Assembly: GCF_900101545.1 (NCBI RefSeq)
Contig: NZ_FMZU01000006.1
Span: forward strand, 226,998 to 290,997
Source: Variovorax sp. CF079
GTDB lineage: Bacteria; Pseudomonadota; Gammaproteobacteria; Burkholderiales; Burkholderiaceae_C
Direction of reading: 5' to 3'
Length of the DNA: 64,000 bases
Below are positions 52,901-61,107 of the stretch, piece after piece. Every line of letters begins with the position of its first letter. The first letter of the stretch is position 1. The position numbers and the translations under genes are program-made. The notes below the pieces were generated by a model, which had not been told where the DNA came from, did no database searches, and worked only from the letters and a program-made list of their open reading frames with translations.

Positions 52901-53666
52901 CGCCACCTCGATGGCGGCCGACACCGTGTTCGTGCGCACGCTCGCCGGCGACCTCTCGCTCGGCACCAGCGTCACGAGCGGCAGCGGCACCGACCTGGTG
53001 GCGGCAGCGCGTTTCCAGAATCTCGGGGCCTTCACCATCGCCGGCGCGCCCTGGCGCGTGTGGGCCGACACCTGGGTTGGCGAGACGCGCGGCGGGCTCG
53101 CAGGCTCGGGCCTGCTGCCCAATCTCTACCACTGCGCCTACCAGGGCCTCTGCACGGTGACGATTCCCGCCGGTGCCAACCACTTCATCTACGCGCAGCA
53201 GCCGAGCGCCGTCGTCCTCGTCCACAACGCCGCGCGGCCCGGCGGCGTGCCGAATCCGCTGTTCACCTACAGCATCACCGGCCTGATCCTCGGCGACACC
53301 GGCGCCGGTTTTGCCGGCGCCGTGTCGAGCCCCGCCACGCAATTCAGCCTGCCGGGCAGCTACCCGATCAACGGCAGCTTCAGCTCGGCCGAGGGATATG
53401 CGGTCAGCGTGGTGCCGGGCGTGTTGACGGTGGGTGGACTCGTGGAACTGATCAAGCCCGACGTGGTGCGCGAGAACCAGAGCACCTGGCTCTACGATCG
53501 CAACATCGGGCCGGCGCCGATCTGCCTCGCGACCGGGCCGCTGGGCGGCGACCGCGCCGTGCAGGGCGGCGACGTGCTGGCGCGCGAATGGTCGCGCGTG
53601 CGCTCGCGGCCCAATCTCACCAATTGCATCGACACGGAGCGCCGCAACGGCTGCGCCGACTTCTGA
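49938..53666 (+). CDS. Filamentous haemagglutinin N-terminal domain-containing protein (TpsA exoprotein)
   Basis: A 1242-residue secreted beta-helix protein. The signal peptide ends at AAPAFAQ, and the TPS domain covers about 30-270 with the hallmark VFLVNPNGVLFGNG (NPNG at 117-120). Glycine-rich repeats follow, then GTWLIDPFNVTI near 430. An MBG-like domain lies toward the end (PLFTYSITGLILGDTG to SYPINGSFSSAEGYAVSVVPGVLTV). The last residues carry Cys1230 and Cys1239, a C-x8-C loop like the disulfide that anchors Haemophilus HMW1. There is no CdiA-type toxin end. Adhesin or matrix protein is most likely. It is secreted by the TpsB gene ending one base upstream. Confidence 0.9.
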   Translation: MKHPPNSARFSMRPVALAMACMGAAPAFAQLPSWNNFQVRGGAVAVGVPTAGGTQLGIVQGTQRAIVDWQGFSIGPGHAVNIAQPGASSVLLNRVTGNELSTIAGALNANGRVFLVNPNGVLFGNGASVNVGGLVASTLKMSTSDSAFMSGTERFEFKQDGTAFGTVENRGGIRAQGGGTIALIGAQVSNSGSIVAQGGTAGLVSGDTVTVDFAGDGLTTFKVSSGLYSGVANSGVVQADGGRVVMMATAGSELAQGVVNTRGVLRADSLASRNGEIVLDSGGSAAGVTISGGLLSAAGNGAGLTGGSVDVKGRTILLQPGAPDDGGVIDASGGAGGGRIRLQATAVGGDPQTGAIAVAAGSRISADATVAGNGGDIRLMGERTLRAHGTLTARGGPNGGDGGYIETSGGYAMPAGESNGGIDLAGLGTDASAPRGTAGTWLIDPFNVTIVNGAADGGLTSNPFAPIADSTIQDGDINNALNGGTSVRITTGNPAAGAATVGDIVMDDVRIEYSGNKGALTFQLDAHRSVRGNGASVIASIGDPLNVIFNADANGAGAAVGGGQVSFDGAIYTNGGIVSMNGAWANASNEMCSICLTGALIDTRTGNQQLIPGTPGFYTGGSNAGTGGSVQLTGVSTGPSNGATTNGAVFYQNSTITTATGNVTIFGSHSAGSGVQIENFGASATIVTTSGNVSVTGIGSFTSNSSEAPGHGVVINGETITTVDGNITVTGRRLAGGTAGNGVLLRDGALLQTTGSGDIIVTGQSDGGAAGVNIAPAASATAPPAGRIDGNRNVVLRAVNDGSTDALAIGGTVRAGNALDLRPGGVDLAGNALDRPDVPITLGGTAATGFAVSAAEFTRLTTPTIVAGSNAHAANIDVVGPLALTSALTLQNGAGGNITLGAAVSTPQLGLLSAGNITQAAAAAIAAGTLLARSTGGSVELRNPQNSVGTVGGGAAGSFAYVDADAVTVGPVTVTGFDAASNLPQPVSATSMAADTVFVRTLAGDLSLGTSVTSGSGTDLVAAARFQNLGAFTIAGAPWRVWADTWVGETRGGLAGSGLLPNLYHCAYQGLCTVTIPAGANHFIYAQQPSAVVLVHNAARPGGVPNPLFTYSITGLILGDTGAGFAGAVSSPATQFSLPGSYPINGSFSSAEGYAVSVVPGVLTVGGLVELIKPDVVRENQSTWLYDRNIGPAPICLATGPLGGDRAVQGGDVLAREWSRVRSRPNLTNCIDTERRNGCADF

Positions 53667-53680
53667 GGCACCTTGCGTAT

Positions 53681-53707
53681 CCGTTCGGGCTGAGCTTGTC
53701 GAAGCCT
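53681..53707. repeat. Dispersed GCTGAGCTTGTCGAAG repeat element
   Basis: The element TTCGGGCTGAGCTTGTCGAA and its flanks match the repeat type seen at 14518-14557. It lies just behind the tpsA stop, between convergent genes. It is a common intergenic element in this bacterial group and may contribute to transcript ends. Confidence 0.5.
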
Positions 53708-53780
53708 CCTGTCCGGAGTCATAGTGGGTGAGCCTTGGTCAAGTTGCTGACCCGGCCTGCTCACAGTTCGTGAGCTTTCG

Positions 53781-54638
53781 TTAGCCTCGCACCGCGCTCC
53801 TGAAGGCAGCCGAAAGCGCGGCAAGCGCATCGCGCGGCCGGCCGTCCTTGACCCTTGAGTGAAGCAGAACTGGCAAGCGCGGTAAATCGGGAAGCCCGAG
53901 CTTGGCGCCCACGTCAACTGCGCCAAATGGCAGCATGCGCGGAGCCAATGCAGCAACGCCCAGCCCGGCCATGACGGCCGCAGCGACCGCCGCAACGCCG
54001 CCGCCGACGAAAATTTCTGTCCAGGGCACGGCTGCCGCATCGAGAAGCTGCCCGGCCATCACACGCACGCCGCAGGGCTCGGCAAGCGTGGCAAGCGGCA
54101 GGGGCTCGCCCGCGCGATGCTGCCAGCTTGGCGCTGCGAACCAGCCGAATTTTTCTTCGGTAAGAATTTCCCCGTCGCTCCGCCCGACATGCAGGCGGAC
54201 GATCACGGTGTCGAGTTCCCGCCGGTCGAAGCTTTGAAGCAGGTCGCCCGACGATCCGATCCGGATTTCGATCAACAGCTGCGGGTCTTGCGCGTTCATG
54301 CGCGCGATCAGCGCGGGGAGCTCCGGCCCCGCAACATGGTCGCTGATGCCGATGGTGAGGCGCTGCCGGGCTCCGGCAAATTCGGCGAGCGCGCGGTCGT
54401 GTACCTCCAGGAGTTCGCGGGCGTGTTCGAGGAAGGCTGCGCCCCGCGCCGAAAGCTGCACCGACCGGGGCGTCCGCTCGACGAGCCGGCAGCCGAGCCT
54501 CTCTTCGAGCCGCTTCAGCTTCAAGCTGACCGCGGCCTGCGTCGTCTGCATGGCTTCAGCCGCGCGCGTGAAGCTGCCAAGCTCGACGATGCGGATGAAA
54601 GCCTCGACGGCATCCAAGTCGAGGGGACGTTCAATCAT
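53781..54638 (-). CDS. LysR family transcriptional regulator
   Basis: A 285-residue LysR regulator: LDLDAVEAFIRIVELGSFTRAAEAMQTTQAAVSLKLKRLEERLGCRLV is the winged helix-turn-helix. It is divergent from a small tautomerase gene across an 83-bp AT-rich region with nested dyads, so it almost certainly controls that gene and itself. Confidence 0.9.
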   Translation of the reverse strand: MIERPLDLDAVEAFIRIVELGSFTRAAEAMQTTQAAVSLKLKRLEERLGCRLVERTPRSVQLSARGAAFLEHARELLEVHDRALAEFAGARQRLTIGISDHVAGPELPALIARMNAQDPQLLIEIRIGSSGDLLQSFDRRELDTVIVRLHVGRSDGEILTEEKFGWFAAPSWQHRAGEPLPLATLAEPCGVRVMAGQLLDAAAVPWTEIFVGGGVAAVAAAVMAGLGVAALAPRMLPFGAVDVGAKLGLPDLPRLPVLLHSRVKDGRPRDALAALSAAFRSAVRG

Positions 54639-54645
54639 TTCTGTT

Positions 54646-54691
54646 TGTTATCGCTGATATAAATATTAATAGCATATCAAAATAGATAACA
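54646..54691. promoter_or_regulatory. Nested dyads in the LysR/tautomerase divergent promoter
   Basis: TGTTATC (54646-54652) pairs with GATAACA (54685-54691). Inside it TGATAT (54655-54660) pairs with ATATCA (54674-54679), with nearly the same centre. The region is strikingly AT-rich for this genome. This is the expected shape of a LysR-type recognition and activation site pair. Confidence 0.5.
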
Positions 54692-54721
54692 TAAAACCAG
54701 GACAACATGGAAAGGACTTGC

Positions 54722-55102
54722 ATGCCGCTCACTCACGTCTCACTGCGCGCCGGAAAGCCGGAAGCCTACCGGCAGGCGATCTTCGACAGCCTTTACCGCG
54801 CGATGCACGAAACGTTCAACGTGCCCTTAGACAACCAGTTCATGACCATCAGGGAGCATGACGCTGCGAACTTCCGCTACGGCGCGTCTTATCTTGGCAT
54901 CGCCCGGAGCGACGATCTCGTGCTGGTTCAGATGACCGTGAACAACACCCGCACCGTGGAACAGAAGAAGGCGCTGTTCGGGCGGATCGCGGAGCTGCTC
55001 GGCGAAAGCCCCGGCATCCGGCCGGAGGACGTGTTCGTGAGCCTTGTTGAGGTCGCGAAAGAGAATTGGTCCCTCGGCCACGGCCTCGCGCAATACGCTT
55101 GA
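54722..55102 (+). CDS. Tautomerase family protein
   Basis: A 126-residue member of the tautomerase superfamily. It begins Met-Pro, so removal of the methionine would expose the catalytic Pro1 (PLTHVSLRAGKPEAYRQAIFDSL). This decides the start at 54722 over an ATG five codons earlier. The length suits the long-subunit group (malonate semialdehyde decarboxylase-like or cis-CaaD-like), with a second half AELLGESPGIRPEDVFVSLVEVAKENWSLGHG. It is transcribed divergently from its LysR gene. The substrate is unknown, possibly an unsaturated or halogenated acid. Confidence 0.87.
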   Translation: MPLTHVSLRAGKPEAYRQAIFDSLYRAMHETFNVPLDNQFMTIREHDAANFRYGASYLGIARSDDLVLVQMTVNNTRTVEQKKALFGRIAELLGESPGIRPEDVFVSLVEVAKENWSLGHGLAQYA

Positions 55103-55175
55103 GGCGATTCTGTTGAACGCGGCCGCAGTTTCCGCAGGAGCACGAGCGGCCCGCCTACACCTCCGCACGCGCGCC

Positions 55176-55955
55176 TCATCGCGCCGCCAGCGCCCGGCCG
55201 AAGTCGCCGGTGTAGGTGCGCAGGCCCTGATGCGTGAGGCGGGAGCGCGCATCGATGAAGACCTTGCCGCCCACCGATTGCCAGCGGCGGCAGAACGCAT
55301 AGTCCTCGCTCAAGTAGCGGCCGTTGTCCGGCTCGGCCATCACGTCGAAGAAGCGGTAGTGCGGCCAGGCGCGCGAGGCGAGGTCGCCGGTGGCGGCATC
55401 GGGCGTGTAGCGCAGTTCGGGGCAGGCCGCGGCCAGCCGCTCGAACACCGTGCGCGCGATCAGCATGAAGCCCGTGGGCGCGTCGAGCACTTCGACGAAG
55501 CCGTCCGCGTCCACCGTGCGATCGCCCTCCAGCGCGTTGGCCGGAAAGCGTGCATGGCGGACCTCGAACTCCTCGCGCGTGCTGCCCGCGGGCAGCGGCG
55601 CGCGCAGGCCCTCGGCGGGCCAGCCGTCGCTCTTGAGCGGGTAGACGCCGGCCACCACCTCGCGGCCGGCGAGCAGCAGCCGCAGCGCGGCCTCGGGCTC
55701 GAAGCCGATGTCGGCGTCGATCCAGAACAGGTGCGTCCATCGTGCATCGGCCATGAACTCGGCCACGAGGCGGTTGCGCGCGCGCGGGATCAGGCTGTCG
55801 CCGTCGAGAAAGCGGGTCTGCATCGCGAAGCCGTGGCTCCAGGCCAGGTTCACCAGGCCGAGCAGGCTGCGCACGTAGGTCGAGCTCATCGCGCCGTTGT
55901 AGCTCGGCGTCGCGATGAAGGGGCGGATGTCTTTCAGGGCCGTGATGTCGAGCAT
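55176..55955 (-). CDS. Glycosyltransferase-like (GT-A fold) protein, function unknown
   Basis: A 259-residue protein resembling GT-A glycosyltransferases. It has RPFIATPSYNGAMSSTYVRSLLGL near the start, RNRLVAEFM, and the DxD-like metal motif FWIDADIGFEPEAALRLL. A later SEDYAFCRRW and a C-terminal LTHQGLRTYTGDFGRAL follow. The order matches proteins often annotated only as hypothetical or as family-2-like glycosyltransferases. No signal peptide or membrane anchor is seen. It stands alone, so donor and acceptor cannot be inferred. Confidence 0.65.
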   Translation of the reverse strand: MLDITALKDIRPFIATPSYNGAMSSTYVRSLLGLVNLAWSHGFAMQTRFLDGDSLIPRARNRLVAEFMADARWTHLFWIDADIGFEPEAALRLLLAGREVVAGVYPLKSDGWPAEGLRAPLPAGSTREEFEVRHARFPANALEGDRTVDADGFVEVLDAPTGFMLIARTVFERLAAACPELRYTPDAATGDLASRAWPHYRFFDVMAEPDNGRYLSEDYAFCRRWQSVGGKVFIDARSRLTHQGLRTYTGDFGRALAAR

Positions 55956-55989
55956 CGGCGCATTGTGTACTCAGGCTCAGGCCGGCGCC

Positions 55990-56053
55990 GGGTCGCCCCA
56001 AGGCGGCCTGCGGCCCCCTCCGGGGGCAGCGAGTACACGCAGTGACGGAGCGT
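55990..56053. repeat. Dispersed GC-rich intergenic repeat with hairpin
   Basis: CCAAGGCGGCCTGCGGCC followed by the hairpin GCCCCC-TCC-GGGGGC (56013-56027), then a stretch ending at the kinase stop. This type of element is repeated between genes in Variovorax and its relatives. Here it separates the hybrid kinase end from the glycosyltransferase-like gene and could act as a terminator. Confidence 0.5.
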
Positions 56054-56059
56054 GGGGGC

Positions 56060-58045
56060 TCATGAATTGCTGCGGCGCGTGGAGAGCAAGGCCCGCAGCT
56101 TGGCCGGCGCCACCGGCTTGGTGAGCAGCATCACGCCGCCCTGACGCAGCCGCTGCAGCACCTCGGGCCCGGTGGCGCCCGAGACCAGCACCGCCAGCGC
56201 ATCGGGCTGCAGCCGGCGCGCGGCGTCGATCACTTCCATGCCGTCCTCGTCGCCGGCCAGCTGCAGGTCGCACAGCAGCACGTCGAAGCGCGTGCCGGCG
56301 TCGGCAAGCCGCTCCAGCGCCTCGCTGCCGGTGGCCACGCATTCCACCAGACAGCCCCATTGCCCGAGCAGCGCGCGGCTGGCATCGAGGATGGCCGGGT
56401 CGTCGTCCACCACGAGGCAGCGCAGCCCGGCCAGCGGCGACGCGGCCAGCGGCTCGGGGGCCAGCGGCAGCACGTCGCGCGGGTTCGCGCGCGGCAGCTC
56501 CAGCGCGAAGCTGCTGCCGGCCTGCAGCGCCGAGCGCAGCGCGATGCGCGTGCCGAGCAGCGCGGCGATGCGGGCGCAGATCGCGAGGCCGAGGCCGAAG
56601 CCCTGGCGGCGGTCGCGTTCGGTGTTCGCGACCTGGTAGAACTCCTCGAAGATCCGCGCCTGGTGGATCGGCGCGATGCCCACGCCGTTGTCGCGCACTT
56701 CGATGCGCACCTTGCCGCCGCGCTGTCGCGCCAGCACCAGCACCGTGCCGTCGGGCGAGGTGTGGTGGATCGCATTGCTGACCAGGTTGCCGACGATGCG
56801 CAGCAGGAGGGCCGAATCGGTGCGCACCGCGAGCCCGCGGTCCATCCACGCCAGCCGCACGCGCGCGGCGGCGGCGCGCGCCGCATGCTGGGCGTCGAGC
56901 TGGTCGAACAGCGTGGCGAGCGACACGTCGGTGATCGCCGGCGTCAGCACCTGCGCATCGAGGCGCGAGATCTCGAGCAGATCGTCGAGCAGCACGCCCA
57001 TGAATTCGGCGCCCTCCTGCAGGCGCAGTACGGCAGGCCGCTGCGTTTCGGTGGCCGTGGGCAGCAGGCCGTCGATGAACAGGCCCATCGCATGCAGCGG
57101 CTGGCGCAGGTCGTGGCTGGCCGCGGCGAGGAAGCGGGCGCGCGACAAGGCCGCCTGCTCGGCCTCGGCCATGCGCTGCAGCGCGACGGCGGTGGCTTCG
57201 CGCACCTGCTCCTCGCTCTGCTGCCGGTTGCGCTGCAGGCGCTCGGCCAGGCGGTTGATGTCGTGGGCGAGGTTGGCGAGCTCATGGCGCGCGCGCGGCT
57301 TGCCGGCTTCGCCCTTTTGTTCGCTTGCGTTGCGCGCGACGACGTTGCAGCGCGCATCGAACCGGCCCGCCTCCAGCGCCGCCACGGTGCGCGAGATGCG
57401 CCGCAGCGGCTGTGCGACCGCACGCGCCGTGTGACGCACCCAGGCCCACGCCGCCAGGAGCGCGATCATCGCGATGCCGATGCCCGCCATCAGCGAGCGT
57501 GTGCGTTCGCGCGCGTAGGCCGTGGTGTCACGGAAGGCCTGCACCAGGCCGATGGGCGTTTCGCCGGCGGCGGTCGAGCCTTCGGGCGCGAAGGCGCTGG
57601 CGCGCGAGGCCTCGCGCAGCGTGACCGGCGCGGTGAACATGCGCAGCTGCGCAAGAGGCGCGGTCTTGGGGCCGGCCGTCACGTAGACGCCGGCGCTGTT
57701 GCTGATCTCCACCCGCGTCACTTGGCCGCCGCGCAGCGCCGCGTTGGCGACGTTCTGCAGCGCGGGCAGGTCGCCGGCGTAGAGGCTTAGGTCGGACATC
57801 GCGGCCACCTGGCGCGCCACGGCTTGGCCTTCGGCATTGAAGGCAGCTTCGAGCGTCTCGAGGCGGCTGTGGGTGAACCAGGCGGTGAGCGCGATGGCCA
57901 CCGCCGCGCAGGGCACCACGCCGAGCCGGAACAGGTCGCGCTGGAGGCTGCCGCCGACCACGACGGTGCGGCCGTCCGTTGCGGGCGGGTCCGTCGGTCG
58001 TGCGGCGGAGGCGGGCACGGCCAGACCGTGGCTCGGGGCGGTCAT
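56060..58045 (-). CDS. Hybrid sensor histidine kinase with C-terminal receiver domain
   Basis: A 661-residue membrane kinase. The first membrane segment is at ~40-58, a periplasmic sensor at ~60-183 and the second membrane segment at ~185-203. A HAMP-like linker follows, then the phospho-acceptor His311 in ASHDLRQPLHAMGLFIDGL. The ATPase domain shows NLVSNAIHHTS, VRDNGVGIAP and GFGLGLAI. The C-terminal receiver has the phospho-aspartate in LLCDLQL. Its ATG overlaps the stop of a periplasmic binding-protein gene (ATGA), so the two are made together. No DNA-binding response regulator is next to it. Confidence 0.9.
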   Translation of the reverse strand: MTAPSHGLAVPASAARPTDPPATDGRTVVVGGSLQRDLFRLGVVPCAAVAIALTAWFTHSRLETLEAAFNAEGQAVARQVAAMSDLSLYAGDLPALQNVANAALRGGQVTRVEISNSAGVYVTAGPKTAPLAQLRMFTAPVTLREASRASAFAPEGSTAAGETPIGLVQAFRDTTAYARERTRSLMAGIGIAMIALLAAWAWVRHTARAVAQPLRRISRTVAALEAGRFDARCNVVARNASEQKGEAGKPRARHELANLAHDINRLAERLQRNRQQSEEQVREATAVALQRMAEAEQAALSRARFLAAASHDLRQPLHAMGLFIDGLLPTATETQRPAVLRLQEGAEFMGVLLDDLLEISRLDAQVLTPAITDVSLATLFDQLDAQHAARAAAARVRLAWMDRGLAVRTDSALLLRIVGNLVSNAIHHTSPDGTVLVLARQRGGKVRIEVRDNGVGIAPIHQARIFEEFYQVANTERDRRQGFGLGLAICARIAALLGTRIALRSALQAGSSFALELPRANPRDVLPLAPEPLAASPLAGLRCLVVDDDPAILDASRALLGQWGCLVECVATGSEALERLADAGTRFDVLLCDLQLAGDEDGMEVIDAARRLQPDALAVLVSGATGPEVLQRLRQGGVMLLTKPVAPAKLRALLSTRRSNS

Positions 58046-59046
58046 CGGGTGGCGGTCACCCGCTCGGTCAGTTCCCGCTCTTCCGGAATGCGCAGGCCCA
58101 GACCGCGCGCGACGGTGGCGTTGATGCGCACCGTGGCCGGCGTCGCCGCCTCGACCAGCACGCCCGCGCCCGCCGGCGCGGCGGCCACCTTCTGCCCGAG
58201 CGCGCGCGCCTGCAGCGCGAGCTGCCCCGGCGTCGAGACGGCGGCCGCAAGCCCGCCCGAGCGGACCAGGCCGTCGCTGGTGCCGAACACCGGCAGGCCG
58301 GCGCCGGCGCCCGCGCGCAGCACCGAGAGCGTGGCGGCCTGGCTGTCGCCGATCAGGTCGGGCAGCACCATGAGCGCATCGCTGCGCGGCACCAGCACGC
58401 GCAGTACCGAGGCTAGCGAGGTCGCGTCGGGTGCGTATTCGACCTGCAGATCCCAGCCCTGGGCCGCGCGCTGCAGCTCGCGCACGATCGGCTCCGACTC
58501 GGCCGTCGCCACCACGCCGAGCCGGCGCTTCTGCGGCAGCACCGCGTCGATGAGCGTCAGCTGGTCGGCCATCGCCGGCTCGCGCAGCAGCACGCCGACA
58601 TGGCGGTCGGTGCGCCGCAGCGCGGGGCTTGTCTTGAGGCTTTCGTAGTCGAGCCGGCTCAGCATCACGAGCACCAGCGGGTCCTGGCCCGGCCGCTCGA
58701 TGGCGGCGCGCGCCGCCACCGGCCCGACGGCCATCGTGACCGGAACCTCCGCCGGAGCACTCGGGCGCATGCCGCGGGTGCGCACGCCGGCCGTCACGCG
58801 GTCTTCGCCGGCGCCCGCAAGCTCCGGGACGGGGCCCCCGGCGGGCAGGCGGACCAGATCGAAACGGCTGCCGGCCTCCTGGGATTCGCGCAGCAGGCGA
58901 ACGAACTCCGTGTGGGCCGCCAGCTCGTCGGCCACCAGCACCGTGAGCCCGGCCGCGTTCGCGCCGCCGGCGAGCAGGACGGCGATGGCCATGCCCGCGA
59001 TGGTGCGCAGCCCTTGAAAGAGCGCTGGAGATCGATTCGCAAACAT
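58042..59046 (-). CDS. ABC transporter substrate-binding protein (ABC_sub_bind type), coupled to a sensor kinase
   Basis: A 334-residue exported protein with a signal peptide (ending LAGGANAAG). LTVLVADELAAHTEFVRLLRE, QKRRLGVVATAESEPIVRELQRAAQGWDLQVEY and PRSDALMVLPDLIGDSQAATLSVLRAG fit the ABC substrate-binding family of PF04392/TrpX type. No permease or ATPase gene is near. Its stop overlaps the start of a hybrid histidine kinase, so it probably presents a ligand to that kinase rather than serving import. The start MFANRSPALF at 59046 is chosen for the signal peptide. Confidence 0.8.
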   Translation of the reverse strand: MFANRSPALFQGLRTIAGMAIAVLLAGGANAAGLTVLVADELAAHTEFVRLLRESQEAGSRFDLVRLPAGGPVPELAGAGEDRVTAGVRTRGMRPSAPAEVPVTMAVGPVAARAAIERPGQDPLVLVMLSRLDYESLKTSPALRRTDRHVGVLLREPAMADQLTLIDAVLPQKRRLGVVATAESEPIVRELQRAAQGWDLQVEYAPDATSLASVLRVLVPRSDALMVLPDLIGDSQAATLSVLRAGAGAGLPVFGTSDGLVRSGGLAAAVSTPGQLALQARALGQKVAAAPAGAGVLVEAATPATVRINATVARGLGLRIPEERELTERVTATR

Positions 59047-59214
59047 GAACTGCACCTGCAGTGGGTGATGGACCCAATGTACGGACGCGGCCTGCTTCGC
59101 GCGATAAGGCAGAGGGCTTATGTCGGCCTGCACGGCACCGGATTGCCGTGGAAGACTGCACGGCTTCGCGGCCTGTCGGCCTATCTCCGACGTCGTATCC
59201 CTGGCGGGACCTTC

Positions 59215-61107
59215 CTACAACACCGCCTGACGCACCGCCGCCAACTGGGCATTGATCGCCTGCCGCAGCAGCTTCGGCGACACCGGCTTGTAGAGCACGG
59301 CGACGCCCGAGTTCGCCACTTCGCGCAGCCGGTCGGGCTTGGTCTCGCCGGTCACCAGCAGGCGTGCCGTCGCCTCGCCGATGCCGCGCGGATGGCGCTC
59401 CAGCGCCGCCAGCACGTCGAGGCCGTTGTCGCCGCCTTGCAGCAGCAGGTCGCTCACCACCAGGTCGGGCGGCCGGTCCCACTCGTCGGCCAGCGCCAGG
59501 GCCTCGTTGCGCGTCTGCGCGGCCATCACCTCGGCACCCCAGTTCGAGAGCACCACCTGCAAGCCCTCGAGGATGGTGCGCTCGTCGTCGATCACCAGCA
59601 CCCGCACATTGCGCAGGCTCGGCTCGTCTTCGCCGCCGGCGCCATGGGGCAGGGCTGCCGGGCCTACCGGCGCCGCTGCCGCGGGCTCGGCGGCACGCGC
59701 CATCACGCGCACGCAGGTGCCCTTGTGCGGCTGCGAGCTCAGCTCGACGCGCGTGTTGAGCAGCGCCGCCAGCCGCTGCACGGTGGCGAGGCCCAGGCCC
59801 ATGCCGCGCGCGTCGCGGCCCTGCCGGCCGTGCGGCTCGACCTGGTAGAACTCCTCGAAGACCCGCGACTGGTGCTGGGCCGCGATGCCGACGCCGGTGT
59901 CCACCACGTCGATGCGGATGCCGCGGCCGCGCCTGCGCGCGCCGATCAGCACGCCGCCCTCGGTGGTGTGGCGCAGCGAGTTCGACACCAGGTTGTTCAG
60001 GATGCGCGAGAGCATCACGTAGTCGCTGCGCACCCAGAGCTCGGTCTTGCGCACCACCAGCCGCAGGTTCTGCTGCTCGGCCACCGGCCGGAAGTTGCGG
60101 CTGATCTCGTCGAACAGATGATCGAGCGCAAAGTCCGCCCACTGCGGCTGCAGCACGCCGGCATCGAGCTGCGAGAGGTTGAGCAGCTCCGAGAACAGCC
60201 GGTCCAGCGATTCGACGCATTCGCGGATATGGCCGATGCGCTGCAGGCGCACCGGGTCGGTCTCGCCGTTGGCCAGGCCGTCGGAGAACAGCGTCAGCGC
60301 GTGCAGCGGCTGGCGCAGGTCGTGGCTGGCGGCGGCCAGCAAGCGCGTCTTGGCCTGGCTCGCCACCTCGAGCTGCTGGTTCTTGCTGGCCAGTTCGGCC
60401 GTGGCGTTGGCGATGCGGCTTTCCAGCTCGCCGCGGCTTTCCGACAGCGCGCGCGCCGCCTCGTTGAAGCCGTGTTGCAGGTGCCGCACCTCGGCCGTGC
60501 CTTGGACCGCCACCTGCGCGTCCTCGCCGGCGCCCAGCCGGTCGACCGCCTCGCCGAGGGCGCGGATCGGCGCGCTGATGCGGCGTGCCGCCCACCAGCC
60601 GGCCAGCCCCACGCCCACCAGGCTGGCCGCCAGCACCAGCACCACGTTGATCCACACCGAGCGCTTGGCGCGCTCCACCGCGTCGAGGCTGATCTCCACC
60701 ATCACCTTGCCGGTGTGCTTGCCGTCGTCGCCGATGATCGGCGCCACCACCTGCAGGCCCTCGCTGCGCTCGCGGTCGGTGGTTTCCGAATTGGCGAGGA
60801 TCTCGCCGTCTTCGGACCAGATCTGCACCTGCTGCACGTGTGGCTGGTAGCTGCCGGACTGCGCGGTGCGCTGCAGCGCGCGGCGGTCCATGCTGTGGAG
60901 CTGGATCTGGGCCACGGTCGCCACCTGCAGCGCCACGGTCTGCGCATTGGCGCGCATCAGCTCGGTCACGCTCGCGAGGTGCTGGCGCGTCAGCACCGCG
61001 ATCGCACCCAGCGTCGCCACCATGGCGGGCAAGAGCGCCAGCAGCACGAGCTGCTGCGCCAGCGTCAGGCGCATCAGCAGGCGGAGGGCGCGAAAGGGCC
61101 AGTTCAT
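59215..61107 (-). CDS. Hybrid sensor histidine kinase with C-terminal receiver domain
   Basis: A 630-residue membrane kinase related to the one at 56060-58045. Membrane segments lie at ~15-40 and ~152-173 with a small periplasmic domain between (VQIWSEDGEILANSETTDR). HAMP follows, then a coiled coil to ~255, the phospho-acceptor His262 in ASHDLRQPLHALTLFSDGL and the ATPase domain (NNLVSNSLRH, VDTGVGIA, GMGLGLATVQ). The receiver has Asp in VVSDLLL. It is divergent from two tandem PhnD-like periplasmic binding proteins. No output regulator is visible in the window. Confidence 0.9.
   Translation of the reverse strand: MNWPFRALRLLMRLTLAQQLVLLALLPAMVATLGAIAVLTRQHLASVTELMRANAQTVALQVATVAQIQLHSMDRRALQRTAQSGSYQPHVQQVQIWSEDGEILANSETTDRERSEGLQVVAPIIGDDGKHTGKVMVEISLDAVERAKRSVWINVVLVLAASLVGVGLAGWWAARRISAPIRALGEAVDRLGAGEDAQVAVQGTAEVRHLQHGFNEAARALSESRGELESRIANATAELASKNQQLEVASQAKTRLLAAASHDLRQPLHALTLFSDGLANGETDPVRLQRIGHIRECVESLDRLFSELLNLSQLDAGVLQPQWADFALDHLFDEISRNFRPVAEQQNLRLVVRKTELWVRSDYVMLSRILNNLVSNSLRHTTEGGVLIGARRRGRGIRIDVVDTGVGIAAQHQSRVFEEFYQVEPHGRQGRDARGMGLGLATVQRLAALLNTRVELSSQPHKGTCVRVMARAAEPAAAAPVGPAALPHGAGGEDEPSLRNVRVLVIDDERTILEGLQVVLSNWGAEVMAAQTRNEALALADEWDRPPDLVVSDLLLQGGDNGLDVLAALERHPRGIGEATARLLVTGETKPDRLREVANSGVAVLYKPVSPKLLRQAINAQLAAVRQAVL

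Noticed and set aside
49836..53342. Very long antisense open frame (1168 codons) opposite the TpsA gene
   Set aside because: It is a shadow of the codon bias of the GC-rich, repetitive tpsA gene. Its product is dominated by Arg, Ala, Gly, Asp and His without any domain, while the plus strand encodes a complete TpsA.
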